Program-made: the position numbers and the translations under genes
In this document: positions 53,204 through 61,637 of the stretch, in pieces
Position numbering within the stretch: the stretch's first letter is position 1
Layout: every line of letters starts with the position of its first letter
From: GCA-2746795 sp964643965
GTDB lineage: Bacteria; Chloroflexota; Anaerolineae; Promineifilales; Promineifilaceae
Assembly (NCBI GenBank): GCA_964643965.1
Contig: CAZXVH010000010.1
Location: 1 to 64,000 of the forward strand
Reading direction: 5' to 3'
Length of the DNA: 64,000 bases
Notes under the pieces: generated by a model
Told to the model about the DNA's origin: nothing
The model's input: the letters and a program-made list of their open reading frames with translations, nothing else
The model's database searches: none

Positions 53204-54004
53204 TTATTCCGTCCTCAATTTTTTGGCCTGCTGAAAGAGACCGAACCAAACGGCCGTTATCAGCAGCAGATAGATCACAATAGGGGCCAACACAGTCAAC
53301 AGCAGGGAAAGCGTCTCGTCCAGTTCGGCCAGCAGGCTGACCGCCAGCCACAAAGCGCCGCTGTTAAACAGCTTCACCAAGACCACCGCGCTGTACGCGC
53401 CCACCAACGCCATCATCACCGAACCGGCCAGGGTAGAAGCATACATGCCCACAAAAGCGGCAAAGATGATTTCCAACCAGGGGCGCAGCGTGGTGGCCAG
53501 GCCCATCATCGCTCCCCACCAGGCCAACTCGCCGCCGATGAGCGTCAGCGAGCAAGCCATGATGCCCCCTTGCAGCAGCGTCAGGGCAAACAGCGCCGTC
53601 CAAATGCGCAGCCGCGACAGGGAGCCAAACAGTTTCGCCATAAAAATGGAGCGCAGCGACAGCGGCGTGGTGCGTAAAATGTCCCAGGTGCCCGCGGCCC
53701 GTTCCAGGCTGATGGTGGGGGCGGTGAGAGCTGGGGCCATGATCTGCGCGTAAAGGGTAACGGCCGTTATCAAAAATCCAGGCAAACAAATAAAACACGC
53801 CGCCGCGAACAGATCATCATTGCCGGCAAAAAGGGCCGGATTCAGGCTGGCGCCGCATACGCCAAGAGCAATCACGCCCAAAATGATAAAGGGGGAATAG
53901 CGGCTGATCTGGGCGTAAAACGGGTTGACATGGCCCCAGGCGCCCGTCTCTCGCAGATAAACCGGATTTTGCTTCAACGCCTGCCACTGCCGCCATAAAT
54001 TCAA
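53204..54004 (-). CDS. ABC-2-type transporter permease (second)
   Basis: A 266-aa permease with ~6 TM helices and the ABC-2 motif 'PTISLERAAGTWDILRTTPL'. It is similar in plan to the 313-aa permease, so the exporter is likely a heterodimer in the membrane with one ATPase gene. Confidence 0.82.
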   Translation of the reverse strand: MNLWRQWQALKQNPVYLRETGAWGHVNPFYAQISRYSPFIILGVIALGVCGASLNPALFAGNDDLFAAACFICLPGFLITAVTLYAQIMAPALTAPTISLERAAGTWDILRTTPLSLRSIFMAKLFGSLSRLRIWTALFALTLLQGGIMACSLTLIGGELAWWGAMMGLATTLRPWLEIIFAAFVGMYASTLAGSVMMALVGAYSAVVLVKLFNSGALWLAVSLLAELDETLSLLLTVLAPIVIYLLLITAVWFGLFQQAKKLRTE

Positions 54005-54088
54005 TGGTCTCTACCCTTAAAAACCTGCTGCAAAGACAAAGGCTTTTTCTTTGTTCCTTTGTCTCTTCGCCCCTTTGTCACAATTTTT

Positions 54089-55042
54089 CTAATTCACAAT
54101 GCCTTTGGTGACGTGCAAGAACACATCTTCCAGGTCGCCGGTCTCTTCCTGAAAAGCCAGCAGCGGGATGCCCTGAGCCACGATGTCGGCCAGGAGCTTT
54201 TGCAGCGCCGTATCATCGCCGCCAAAATCCACGCGGATGGTATCGTTTGGCAAATCCAATTCAGAACCGGGAGTGATTTGAGCCACACCCTCATACCCCA
54301 ACAAAAATTCTTGCAGGGGCAGGGCGTCGCCCAAGACGCGCATTTGTATGAGGCGCTGCGCCCGGATCTGCTTTTTCATCTCGGCCATATCGCCGTGGGC
54401 AATGAGCTGCCCCGCCTCGACGATGCCGATGCTGGTGCAAATATCGGCCACCTCAGACAAAATGTGGGACGAGAAAAAGATGGTCTTGCCCATATTTTTC
54501 AACTCGCGCAGCAGTTCCCGCATCTCAATGCGGGCGCGGGGATCTAAGCCGCTGGCCGGTTCATCCAAAATGAGAACTTGCGGATCATGGGTGAGGGTAC
54601 GTGCCAGGCACAAGCGCTGTTTCATGCCCCGGCTCAAACTCTCCACATACGCCTCTTTTTTATGCCCCAAATCGACCAGCGCCAGCAAATCGTCGATCAT
54701 GCCGGCCCGGGTGGGGGCGGGAATGTCGTAACAAGCGGCAAAAAAGTCGAGATATTCCCACACCTTCATATCTTCATACACGCCGAAAAAATCGGGCATG
54801 TAGCCGATGGCGCGGCGCACGCCGCGCTGATCATCGATGACGGAGCAGCCCGCCACCCACGCCTTGCCGGCCGTCGGCTTGAGCAGGGTGGTGAGGATGC
54901 GCATGGTGGTGGTTTTGCCCGCCCCATTTGGCCCGATGAAGCCAAAGACGGCCCCTTCTTCGATGGACAGATTCAGGTCGTCGAGAGCCGTTAGAGGGCC
55001 GTATTTTTTGGTGAGTCCTTGAATTTCGATAATTGTGGTCAT
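54089..55042 (-). CDS. ABC-2 exporter ATP-binding protein
   Basis: A 317-aa ATPase: Walker A 'GFIGPNGAGKTTTMR', signature 'ESLSRGMKQRLCLARTL' (SRGM instead of SGGQ), Walker B 'VLILDEPASGLDPRAR', switch His 'FFSSHILSEVADIC' and a C-terminal ~80-residue accessory domain. It is the CcmA/GldA-type partner of the two permeases. It follows the 801-aa protein by ~74 bases. Confidence 0.92.
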   Translation of the reverse strand: MTTIIEIQGLTKKYGPLTALDDLNLSIEEGAVFGFIGPNGAGKTTTMRILTTLLKPTAGKAWVAGCSVIDDQRGVRRAIGYMPDFFGVYEDMKVWEYLDFFAACYDIPAPTRAGMIDDLLALVDLGHKKEAYVESLSRGMKQRLCLARTLTHDPQVLILDEPASGLDPRARIEMRELLRELKNMGKTIFFSSHILSEVADICTSIGIVEAGQLIAHGDMAEMKKQIRAQRLIQMRVLGDALPLQEFLLGYEGVAQITPGSELDLPNDTIRVDFGGDDTALQKLLADIVAQGIPLLAFQEETGDLEDVFLHVTKGIVN

Positions 55043-55116
55043 AGATTGGTTGATAATTAAAGGTTAAAGATTGACAAATAAAGCAGGGTAAGGCGTCGTG
55101 GCAAATTCATAATTCT

Positions 55117-57522
55117 CTATTCCAATTCGCCGGTGAGCAGCGGATAAAATTCTTTGACCTCGGCATAGGTTTGGCTGCTGTTTTGCAGGCGCAGGCGGAT
55201 GGTGTTATTGGCGGAGAGGAAACGTTGGGGGTCGGAAACGGCCGTTTCCCCCCACGCCACATCCGCCACATCCAGCCATTGATCTGCCTGCCAATCCCAC
55301 AAACGCATGGTGGGCGCGGCCTGGCTCATCTGTTCATTTTGCGGCGTCAATTGTAAGGCTAACGCCTCCACGCGCATCGCTTGCATCTCCGGCCAGGGCG
55401 TAAATTCCACCTCCTGCCAGGCGCCGGGCGGCATATACAAATCCTGAATCATCTCGCTGTACATATTATTGCTGCCCAAAATCGTCCAATTCAACAAATT
55501 GAGGGGCAGCGTCAGGCTGCCGCTCCGCAGGGCCTCTTCCATGGGCAGCGCCAGCAAATAAAGGGTGGCGCTGGCGCTCAAGTTATCGCCTTCGCGCACG
55601 GCCGCCTCCAGCCGCGGCGCATCTGACCAGGCCAGCAGCGTCACCCGGTTGTTCGGCGTGATCTGCCCACCCGCCAGATACTCATCCTCCAACGCTTGCA
55701 GCAGCTGCCAGCGCGGATAGGCCACCCGATCTTCATAATAATTGCTCGTGCCTAAAATCGTTTCGGCATTGGCCATGAGCGGCGAACCGTAGCCATAACT
55801 GGGGACGCCTAAGACGCCGCTGCCCGGATTTCCCACCAATTCAGCCACCGACGCTTCTGCGCCAGGGGCCAAATCGCCCAGTTTAAAGGCCATGTCGCCG
55901 ATGAGCAGGGTGGCCAATTCCAGGGTTTCCTGGCTGTTGTTGCGGATGGTGGCCGTCAGTTCAATGTCGCCGTCGCGCATCCCCAGTTTAACCGCTGCCT
56001 CCAAAGCCGGGGCGGGCTGCACGCTTTCGGCGATAAAGGTCTCCACGTCGCTGACATCCACGCGCACATTCGTCAAGACGACATCGCTGCCCTGGGTAAT
56101 AGTGGCAGAGCCACTGCTGGTATACTGCTCCTGAAGCGGCCGGGCCAGGCTGCCGGCCGGTAAAACCACGTCATAGCTGCGACGGCGGGGCGAATAGAGG
56201 CCGAGCAGGGTGTTGACGCGCATATCAGAGCCGCCTACCTCGCCGGTCGCCACCGACATCTGGTTGATGATGGTGTCGTTGCCTTTTAACTGGAAGCCAG
56301 TGAGATAGGCCAGGGCGCTAAACAGCAGCACCGTGAGGGGGATGGTAACCCAGGCCAATTCTCGCCGATTTTTGCGCTTCAAAATGATATAGGTAAACGG
56401 CCCAATCGTCAGAATATAAATGAGCAAGTAGAGGGCCAGTTGGAACACAGGGGGCATGGACAAGGCGGGCAGGCTGGACACGGCCGAAATAGCGACCCAG
56501 GGGTTTTGGATGCCGCTTGACCAGGGCAAAACGTCAGGAATATTCTGCACGATGGTGGTCCAGACTGTCTCGCCCCCGGCCCAATCGGCTAAGGGGGCCA
56601 AACTGGGATCCAAGGCCAGGAACAGCACCGCGCCCCGACCAAACGGCCGTTTTGCCAACAAAGGCAGCCCGTCTTCATGGAGCAGCAGGTCGCCATTGCG
56701 CAAGCTGCTGGTGGTGACGAGGTACGGGCCGGGGTCGCGGAACGGTTTCCCGGCGGCGGCTTGCAAGGCGGGCAGGTCGGCCACTGTTTCGCTGCCGGTG
56801 ACGGTGACGGGCAGCCAGTCGGCCAGGGAGGCGGCCGTTTTCTGCCAGCCCGGCCCGCCCGCTACCACCAGTTGACCGCCGGTCTCCAGCCAGCCGCGCA
56901 GAGCGTCTAACTGGGCGGCGCTGAATTGAGCGGTATCGGTGTCGTGCAGCACCAGCATATCCAGGCCGTTCCAGGCGGGGGCCAGTTCAGGCAGATCGTC
57001 TAAGCTGAGGTAAGCGACGGCGCTGTCGCTGCGGCTGCCGCTGATTTTTTCCAGTAAATCCAGATTGCCGGCGTCCGGGGTGACAACGGCCGTTAACAAG
57101 GTATCTGTCGTCAGAGAGCGAATGGGGTTGGAAGTGGCTTTAAGCAGGGAACGGCCGTTTTCATCCAGCAGTTCCACCATCACCTCCGTATTGAAATCAG
57201 TCGGGTAGATATACATAAAGACGCGCTTGTTCGACTGCGTGGGCAGGGAGATGGGGCTACTGGTCACGACCCGGCCGCCGCTGGTGGCGCTGCCTTGCCC
57301 AATACGCAGCTCCCCTGCTACGGCCGGCCCTTCATTGGCGACGGTGATGATCACCGGCATCCAGGCGCCGTTTTTGTAATAGCCGTCGTACCCGGCCTGT
57401 ACGGCCATCGTCAGGCCCGCGCTGCTTTGGGCGGCGGCCGGCCGCGTCCAAAAAGTTAGTAACAAAAGCCCTGTTAAGAAGCCATATAAAACAGATTTCG
57501 TCATCATATTTTTAATACGCAT
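55117..57522 (-). CDS. Large exported membrane protein of the ABC-2 locus
   Basis: An 801-aa protein: signal peptide ending near 'RPAAAQS', an extracytoplasmic beta-domain (~35-150), a GATase/Rossmann-like segment ('LDMLVLHDTDTAQFSAAQLD' and 'GGQLVVAGGPGWQKTA'), two TM helices at ~355-415, and a second extracytoplasmic beta-rich half. It resembles the large partners of GldFG-like exporters in layout; the catalytic Cys of a real glutamine amidotransferase is not seen. It is first in the five-gene run. The ATG at 57522 is used; ATGs five or six codons later are alternatives. Confidence 0.65.
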   Translation of the reverse strand: MRIKNMMTKSVLYGFLTGLLLLTFWTRPAAAQSSAGLTMAVQAGYDGYYKNGAWMPVIITVANEGPAVAGELRIGQGSATSGGRVVTSSPISLPTQSNKRVFMYIYPTDFNTEVMVELLDENGRSLLKATSNPIRSLTTDTLLTAVVTPDAGNLDLLEKISGSRSDSAVAYLSLDDLPELAPAWNGLDMLVLHDTDTAQFSAAQLDALRGWLETGGQLVVAGGPGWQKTAASLADWLPVTVTGSETVADLPALQAAAGKPFRDPGPYLVTTSSLRNGDLLLHEDGLPLLAKRPFGRGAVLFLALDPSLAPLADWAGGETVWTTIVQNIPDVLPWSSGIQNPWVAISAVSSLPALSMPPVFQLALYLLIYILTIGPFTYIILKRKNRRELAWVTIPLTVLLFSALAYLTGFQLKGNDTIINQMSVATGEVGGSDMRVNTLLGLYSPRRRSYDVVLPAGSLARPLQEQYTSSGSATITQGSDVVLTNVRVDVSDVETFIAESVQPAPALEAAVKLGMRDGDIELTATIRNNSQETLELATLLIGDMAFKLGDLAPGAEASVAELVGNPGSGVLGVPSYGYGSPLMANAETILGTSNYYEDRVAYPRWQLLQALEDEYLAGGQITPNNRVTLLAWSDAPRLEAAVREGDNLSASATLYLLALPMEEALRSGSLTLPLNLLNWTILGSNNMYSEMIQDLYMPPGAWQEVEFTPWPEMQAMRVEALALQLTPQNEQMSQAAPTMRLWDWQADQWLDVADVAWGETAVSDPQRFLSANNTIRLRLQNSSQTYAEVKEFYPLLTGELE

Positions 57523-57543
57523 GGTTTCGTTTTAATCACTCCC

Positions 57544-57828
57544 TCACCGCATCTCAATCCGGTAGCGGGCGATGGGCACGTCTGGGCGCTGCGTTTCCAG
57601 CCAGGCAACGGCCGTTTCCAACTGACTGTGTAAAGGCGCCGATTCATTGCCGACCGTGACCAAAGCGATAACGGCCGTTTGCCACACATCCTGGTATTCC
57701 ACCTCCGCCACGGCCACGTTAAACTGGTTCCGCAGCCGCGCCAGCACCGACTTCAGGATATGCCGCTTCTCCTTCAATGAGAAAACGCCATCCAGTTGTA
57801 ATTCAATAACACAGGTAGCTACAATCAT
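57544..57828 (-). CDS. DUF503 protein (YlxP-like)
   Basis: A 94-aa protein matching the DUF503/YlxP family: 'ATCVIELQLDGVFSLKEKRH', 'ILKSVLARLRNQFNVAVAEV' and 'QDVWQTAVIALVTVGNE'. It is usually encoded near ribosome-maturation genes (infB-rbfA) but here is alone, 21 bases upstream of the 801-aa gene. Its role is not established. Confidence 0.88.
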   Translation of the reverse strand: MIVATCVIELQLDGVFSLKEKRHILKSVLARLRNQFNVAVAEVEYQDVWQTAVIALVTVGNESAPLHSQLETAVAWLETQRPDVPIARYRIEMR

Positions 57829-58147
57829 ATTCTCAACATTCGTACTTCATCCATCTAAATCACGATCACCGTTCACCGATCACCGTACCACGCCTAAGTT
57901 TAACCGATTCCAGACGCATTGAGAAACAGGAAAACAGGCAGCCCCATTTTATAAGCGCCTCATGAGATTCCTGAGCAGGTCATTAAGCCAGCAGATATTT
58001 TCATTACATCTTTGTAAGAGAGTTGTTTTAATAAAGGAGAAACACGGGCAGCCTCATGTATACTGCCCCTTGAATTATCGGTGGTCGGTTTGTTAATCTC
58101 ACCATCAGCTTAACTATTCGATTTACAGAGAGGGAAGAACTAAAAAA
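57829..58147. other. 319-base gap with a heptamer remnant and a promoter candidate
   Basis: GATCACC-GTTCACC-GATCACC-GTACCAC heptamers lie at 57864-57891. TATACT at 58059-58064 is a possible -10 for the DUF4230 gene, without a good -35. No coding frame is supported. Confidence 0.45.
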
Positions 58148-58948
58148 ATGGAATCTAAAGTAAAAAAAGAAGAAATAACAAACAACGGTAATGGCAACGG
58201 CAGTGGCTCATCCGCTTTACGCACGGCAGCGCTGCTATTTCTCATTATCTTTTTGGTGATTGGCTCTGTGGCCGCTTACGGCGTCATTGCCAGCGTCAAT
58301 AAAGTGGAACAGGAAGTCATGAATCCCATCAGCGACCTGGTGCAAAGCCTGATTGTGCCAGCGACCCCTGTTTACATCCCCAGCCCCATCACCATCGTCA
58401 CCCAAATCAACGACCTGTCTCGACTGGAAACGGCGTCGATTGAATTGGAAAAAGTGGTCACGGCCGAACGCAATACCGACGCCCTGTGGGGCGTGCTGGG
58501 CGAATCGATGGTCTTTGTGGCGCATGGCAAGGTGGTGGCCGGCGTAGATTTTGCGGAAATGGCGCTGAACGACATCCAGGTTTACGGCCCGGATACCGTC
58601 ATGGTGCATTTGCCCACGGCTCGCACCTTTGATGATTTGCCGGCTCTGGATACTGAGCGCTCTTACGTAGCCAACCGCAACACCGGCTTGCTGGCCCGCC
58701 CGGAAAAAGACCTGGAGACAGAAGTGCGCCAACTGGCAGAAGCGGAAATTCGCAAAGCGGCCCAGGAGAGCGAAGTGGTGAATCTGGCCCGCACCAATGC
58801 CGAAAACTATATGCGTGATTTTTTGATGAGTTTGGGCTTTACCAATGTGATGTTCACCGATACCACCCCGCCCCCGCCTGAGCAAGAGTACGTGCAAGAA
58901 GCGCCAAAAGGGTATGTGCTGGTGACAGCGACGCCGGAGGGACGGTAA
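58148..58948 (+). CDS. DUF4230-family membrane protein
   Basis: A 266-aa protein with a short cytosolic N-terminus, one TM helix ('TAALLFLIIFLVIGSVAAYG') and an extracytoplasmic DUF4230-like domain ('LSRLETASIELEKVVTAERN', 'VFVAHGKVVAGVDFAEMALN'). A helical stretch ('EVRQLAEAEIRKAAQESEVV') precedes the C-terminal part. Function of the family is unknown. GAGAGGGAAG lies before the ATG. Confidence 0.75.
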   Translation: MESKVKKEEITNNGNGNGSGSSALRTAALLFLIIFLVIGSVAAYGVIASVNKVEQEVMNPISDLVQSLIVPATPVYIPSPITIVTQINDLSRLETASIELEKVVTAERNTDALWGVLGESMVFVAHGKVVAGVDFAEMALNDIQVYGPDTVMVHLPTARTFDDLPALDTERSYVANRNTGLLARPEKDLETEVRQLAEAEIRKAAQESEVVNLARTNAENYMRDFLMSLGFTNVMFTDTTPPPPEQEYVQEAPKGYVLVTATPEGR

Positions 58949-58963
58949 GGGCGGTGGCAGGGG

Positions 58964-58984
58964 CAGTGGACAGTGAACAGTGGC
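58964..58984. repeat. Heptamer repeat (CAGTGGA/CAGTGAA/CAGTGGC)
   Basis: Three consecutive 7-base units directly upstream of the AGAAGTTCAACTTCT hairpin. Confidence 0.7.
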
Positions 58985-58986
58985 GA

Positions 58987-59019
58987 AGAAGTTCAACTTC
59001 TTTGAGAAGTTGAACTTCT
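58987..59019. repeat. Perfect 15-bp hairpin AGAAGTTCAACTTCT
   Basis: AGAAGTTCAACTTCT and AGAAGTTGAACTTCT form a perfect stem with loop TTG, between two convergent gene ends. A related copy is at 61031-61061. It may end transcription from both sides although no U-run follows. Confidence 0.75.
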
Positions 59020-59027
59020 GGGACGCA

Positions 59028-59366
59028 TTACACCATTTCCGGGATTTCGTCTGCGACGCGGGGGCCGGGGTCTTCCAGGCCAGAGGTGGAGAGGTGATTG
59101 ATCACGTTCACATCCATCTCGCCTGCGCAGAGAATGTGGCAGGAGAGGCGGAATTCGCCCAGACTGCCTTCGCTCTCTAGTTTTGCTTTTTCACGCGGAT
59201 GATAATGCTCCGGTTCCCCGCTGTTAAAAGTAACGCGGCAGGTGGTGCATCTGGCGTTGCCGCCGCAGCGGTGCAAAATGTCGATGCCGTTGTCTTCTAT
59301 GGCATTCACCAGCCGTGTGCCATCTGCCACTTCAAATTTTTTTCCATCCGCTGTAATTTGGGCCAT
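59028..59366 (-). CDS. 2Fe-2S ferredoxin, adrenodoxin-type
   Basis: A 112-aa ferredoxin with the Cys pattern C-x5-C-x2-C ('CGGNARCTTC') and a fourth Cys in 'RLSCHIL', the vertebrate-type/Isc-type spacing. It transfers single electrons in the cytosol. No reductase or Isc gene is adjacent. AAGGAG lies before the ATG. Confidence 0.92.
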   Translation of the reverse strand: MAQITADGKKFEVADGTRLVNAIEDNGIDILHRCGGNARCTTCRVTFNSGEPEHYHPREKAKLESEGSLGEFRLSCHILCAGEMDVNVINHLSTSGLEDPGPRVADEIPEMV

Positions 59367-59518
59367 TATTTTCTCCTTGAATAAGGGGTCGCTTCGACGA
59401 GCTTAGCGACCGGTGGCGAAGCAATCAGTTGCCTTACCACTCTGCCTCTGCCACTTGTTATTAAGAGAGAGATCATACCATCATCCAGCTATTTCGTCAT
59501 AGTAAAGTCGAGGTTTAC

Positions 59519-59920
59519 GTGGATTTTCCGGCAAAAATTCCAGGGTTGAAGGGGGCCACGGCCGTTTACTGTCTCTACGTCTTTGTGTGGATCGCCCTGG
59601 AAGGATCGCTGGGGCGCGTGGTCATTATGGGGGTGGGGGCAACGGCCGTTTTACTGGCGTATGCCGCCCAATCTCTGCTGGCTGGTCGTGCTATTTCCAG
59701 CAGACAATGGTGGGGGACAACGGCCGTTATCGGTTTACTCTTTGGCCTGGGCAGCAGCTTACTCACCCTGCTCTTCATGGCCGTCAAAACCGGTTTGCAT
59801 GGGCATGGCCCCGAATTCACCCCTGCCCAAATCACCTGGATGTTGAACCAAATCCCCTGGTGGACGGCCGCCGGTCTGCTCGGCGGCCTGGCCCTCGGCC
59901 TGCTCACCACAGATAGGTAG
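59519..59920 (+). CDS. Hypothetical membrane protein, ~4 TM
   Basis: A 133-aa hydrophobic protein with about four TM helices ('AVYCLYVFVWIALEG', 'VVIMGVGATAVLLAYA', 'TTAVIGLLFGLGSSLLTLLF', 'WTAAGLLGGLALGLL'). The start is a GTG at 59519 without a clear Shine-Dalgarno. No family recognised. Three ACGGCCGT copies lie within its 400 bases. It converges on the translin-family gene. Confidence 0.55.
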   Translation: MDFPAKIPGLKGATAVYCLYVFVWIALEGSLGRVVIMGVGATAVLLAYAAQSLLAGRAISSRQWWGTTAVIGLLFGLGSSLLTLLFMAVKTGLHGHGPEFTPAQITWMLNQIPWWTAAGLLGGLALGLLTTDR

Positions 59921-59923
59921 CGC

Positions 59924-60562
59924 TTATGCCTCACGCATCCTTGCTTCCAACGCCTCTAACGCTTCTTCAAGCTGCGCCTGGCGCAGGCTGGTGGTGACAT
60001 CGCCGCGGGTGCGCTCTAAAACGGCCCGCACCGTGTCGGTGCGCCGGCGCAGGCCGCCAGTGATGCTATCGTTAAAATCAAACGTCACCAAAATGCTGTA
60101 GATGGCGTCCATTTCATCCAGCAGCCGTTCCGCTTCGTCGCTGTGCCCGTGGCGAATGATGTCGAGGATGCGGCGGCGTAATTCGGTGGCCGCTTCGGCC
60201 AGGCCGTTGAGCCAGGTATTCTCTTCAGCGGCGAGGGCCTGGGGGGTGGGTAACGGCCGTTGCCGCATCAGGGCATAAGTCAAATGCGCTTCCACATATT
60301 CCTTAATGGCGTCCTGCGTATAACCGGCGTAATACAGCGCCGGATAAGCCGCCACCCCGGCCACCATCTCCTCTTTGGCTTCGCCCAATTCCGCCAGCAG
60401 GCCATCGGCCGTCTCCCATTCACTGCGGTGCATGGCCCGGATGGAGCGGGCGCACAGGCTGATCAGTTTTCGTGAACGCTGGTACGCTTGGTCGCGGGCG
60501 GTGTTGACCTGTTCAAATGTTTCCCTAATTTCCTCAGCAACCGTTTCTAATTGATCCATCAT
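59924..60562 (-). CDS. Translin-family protein
   Basis: A 212-aa helical protein with the translin/TRAX pattern. 'GYTQDAIKEYVEAHLTYALM' carries E88 and E91 in the EYVEA motif. 'EAATELRRRILDIIRHG' has E123 and E127. 'GGLRRRTDTVRAVLERTRGD' is the C-terminal family signature. Translin and TRAX form an octameric RNA/ssDNA-binding complex in eukaryotes (C3PO), where TRAX acidic residues catalyse RNA cleavage; prokaryotic relatives are known, mostly from archaea. All four candidate catalytic acids appear to be present. Starts at 60562 or 60559. It is downstream of DUF3467 and back to back with archease-rtcB. Confidence 0.8.
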   Translation of the reverse strand: MMDQLETVAEEIRETFEQVNTARDQAYQRSRKLISLCARSIRAMHRSEWETADGLLAELGEAKEEMVAGVAAYPALYYAGYTQDAIKEYVEAHLTYALMRQRPLPTPQALAAEENTWLNGLAEAATELRRRILDIIRHGHSDEAERLLDEMDAIYSILVTFDFNDSITGGLRRRTDTVRAVLERTRGDVTTSLRQAQLEEALEALEARMREA

Positions 60563-60580
60563 TCACCTCGACGACGCTTC

Positions 60581-60949
60581 TTATTCAGAACTGTCATCAC
60601 CTTCTTCCTTGTTGTCGTTTTCCGCTTCACCTTGGGGGAAACGGAAAAATTGGTCGGCTAAGGTCATGGGCATACGAATTTCGCCAAACTGCCGTTCATA
60701 GTTGGCGATGTTTTGAGCCAGCGCTTTTTGCAGCATCTTGGCGTGCATAGGAGACATAATCACCCGGGCTTTCACCTGCCCGCGATTAGAACGAGGCAGC
60801 ACCTGGGCAAAATCAAGCACCAGTTCGGCCGGGGTGTGGCTGATAAAGGCCACATTGGCATAAACAGCTTCCAACTCTTTCGGGATGTCGATGCTGATGC
60901 GTTTAGCGGTTGGCTTCTGGGGTTGTTGGGGATTTTCTGATTCACTCAT
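60581..60949 (-). CDS. DUF3467-family protein
   Basis: A 122-aa protein of DUF3467: 'ANVAFISHTPAELVLDFAQV', 'KARVIMSPMHAKMLQKALAQ' and 'NIANYERQFGEI', flanked by disordered charged ends. The family is small, cytosolic and uncharacterised. AGGAG precedes the ATG. It is 18 bases upstream of the translin-family gene, so the two form one operon. Confidence 0.88.
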   Translation of the reverse strand: MSESENPQQPQKPTAKRISIDIPKELEAVYANVAFISHTPAELVLDFAQVLPRSNRGQVKARVIMSPMHAKMLQKALAQNIANYERQFGEIRMPMTLADQFFRFPQGEAENDNKEEGDDSSE

Positions 60950-61030
60950 GGCAAAGCTCCTAAAATGATAATAATCAAGGCCATAATCATACCTGGAAGC
61001 CGCTTAATTGGCTAAAGTTGGGTGAGCTAA

Positions 61031-61061
61031 GAAGTTCAATTTTTGGCAAAAGTTGAACTTC
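61031..61061. repeat. Hairpin GAAGTTCAA/TTGAACTTC (second copy)
   Basis: GAAGTTCAA-T-TTTT and AAAA-G-TTGAACTTC pair with one mismatch around loop GGC, in the divergent region between DUF3467 and archease. It is related to the hairpin at 58987-59019. Confidence 0.65.
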
Positions 61062-61066
61062 CCCTG

Positions 61067-61095
61067 TTCAGAGTTCCGAAAGGCTATGATACAAT
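61067..61095 (+). promoter_or_regulatory. Promoter candidate for archease-rtcB
   Basis: TTCAGA (61067-61072), 17-bp spacer, TACAAT (61090-61095). The predicted start is ~61102, about 45 bases before the chosen archease ATG, or at an in-frame ATG at 61100. Confidence 0.4.
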
Positions 61096-61144
61096 GGCAA
61101 TGGCGATATGTTTGGCAACAGCTTCAGGGCGGGTATTCAAAACA

Positions 61145-61552
61145 ATGGCAAACTATGAAATTGTAGACCATACGGCCGATTGGGCCTTGCGCGTGTGGGG
61201 CATGGATTTTGCCGACCTGCTGCTGAATGCGGCCGTCGGCATGAATGAATTGATGCTGGGCAAGGGTATATCTGTGCCTGCCACTGAAAGCCGTCAGCTC
61301 AGCCTCGAAGCCTTCGACCGCGAAACCTTGTTGGTCGATTGGCTCAGCGACCTGGCTTATTTTGCCGAAATGGAGCAGATGGTTTTCCCGCACATCACGC
61401 TAACAACCGTTACCCCCACCCATCTTTCCGCCAATCTACGCGGCGGCCCGGTTGCTGAACTGGTCAAACATATCAAAGCCGTCACCTACCACAACCTGGA
61501 AATCATCGAAACGGCCGTTGGCCTGGAAGTAACCATCGTATTTGATGTCTAA
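61145..61552 (+). CDS. Archease
   Basis: A ~135-aa protein with the archease pattern: N-terminal 'YEIVDHTADWALRVWG' with metal-binding Asp/His residues, 'LLVDWLSDLAYFAEMEQM' and C-terminal 'HIKAVTYHNLEIIE' ending in 'LEVTIVFDV'. Archease activates the RNA ligase RtcB by promoting guanylylation and multiple turnover. The rtcB gene follows 85 bases later. In-frame ATGs at 61094 and 61100 are possible starts, but the family begins at the 61145 ATG. Confidence 0.93.
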   Translation: MANYEIVDHTADWALRVWGMDFADLLLNAAVGMNELMLGKGISVPATESRQLSLEAFDRETLLVDWLSDLAYFAEMEQMVFPHITLTTVTPTHLSANLRGGPVAELVKHIKAVTYHNLEIIETAVGLEVTIVFDV

Positions 61553-61613
61553 AGTGGCGAGTGGCAGGCGGCAGGTGGCGCGTGAAGAAACCTGCCACTG
61601 GCCACACGCCACT
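61553..61613. repeat. Imperfect 23-bp inverted repeat of GTGGCnn heptamers
   Basis: AGTGGCGAGTGGCAGG-type units on the left pair with CCTGCCACTGGCCACACG-type units on the right with few mismatches. It lies between archease and rtcB. Confidence 0.7.
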
Positions 61614-61637
61614 GGCCATTAACTAGAGGAAACATAC

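Noticed and set aside
57504..57689. A 61-codon minus-strand frame between DUF503 and the 801-aa gene
   Set aside because: It is an alternative frame of DUF503, rich in Arg/Pro/Cys, and has no ribosome site.
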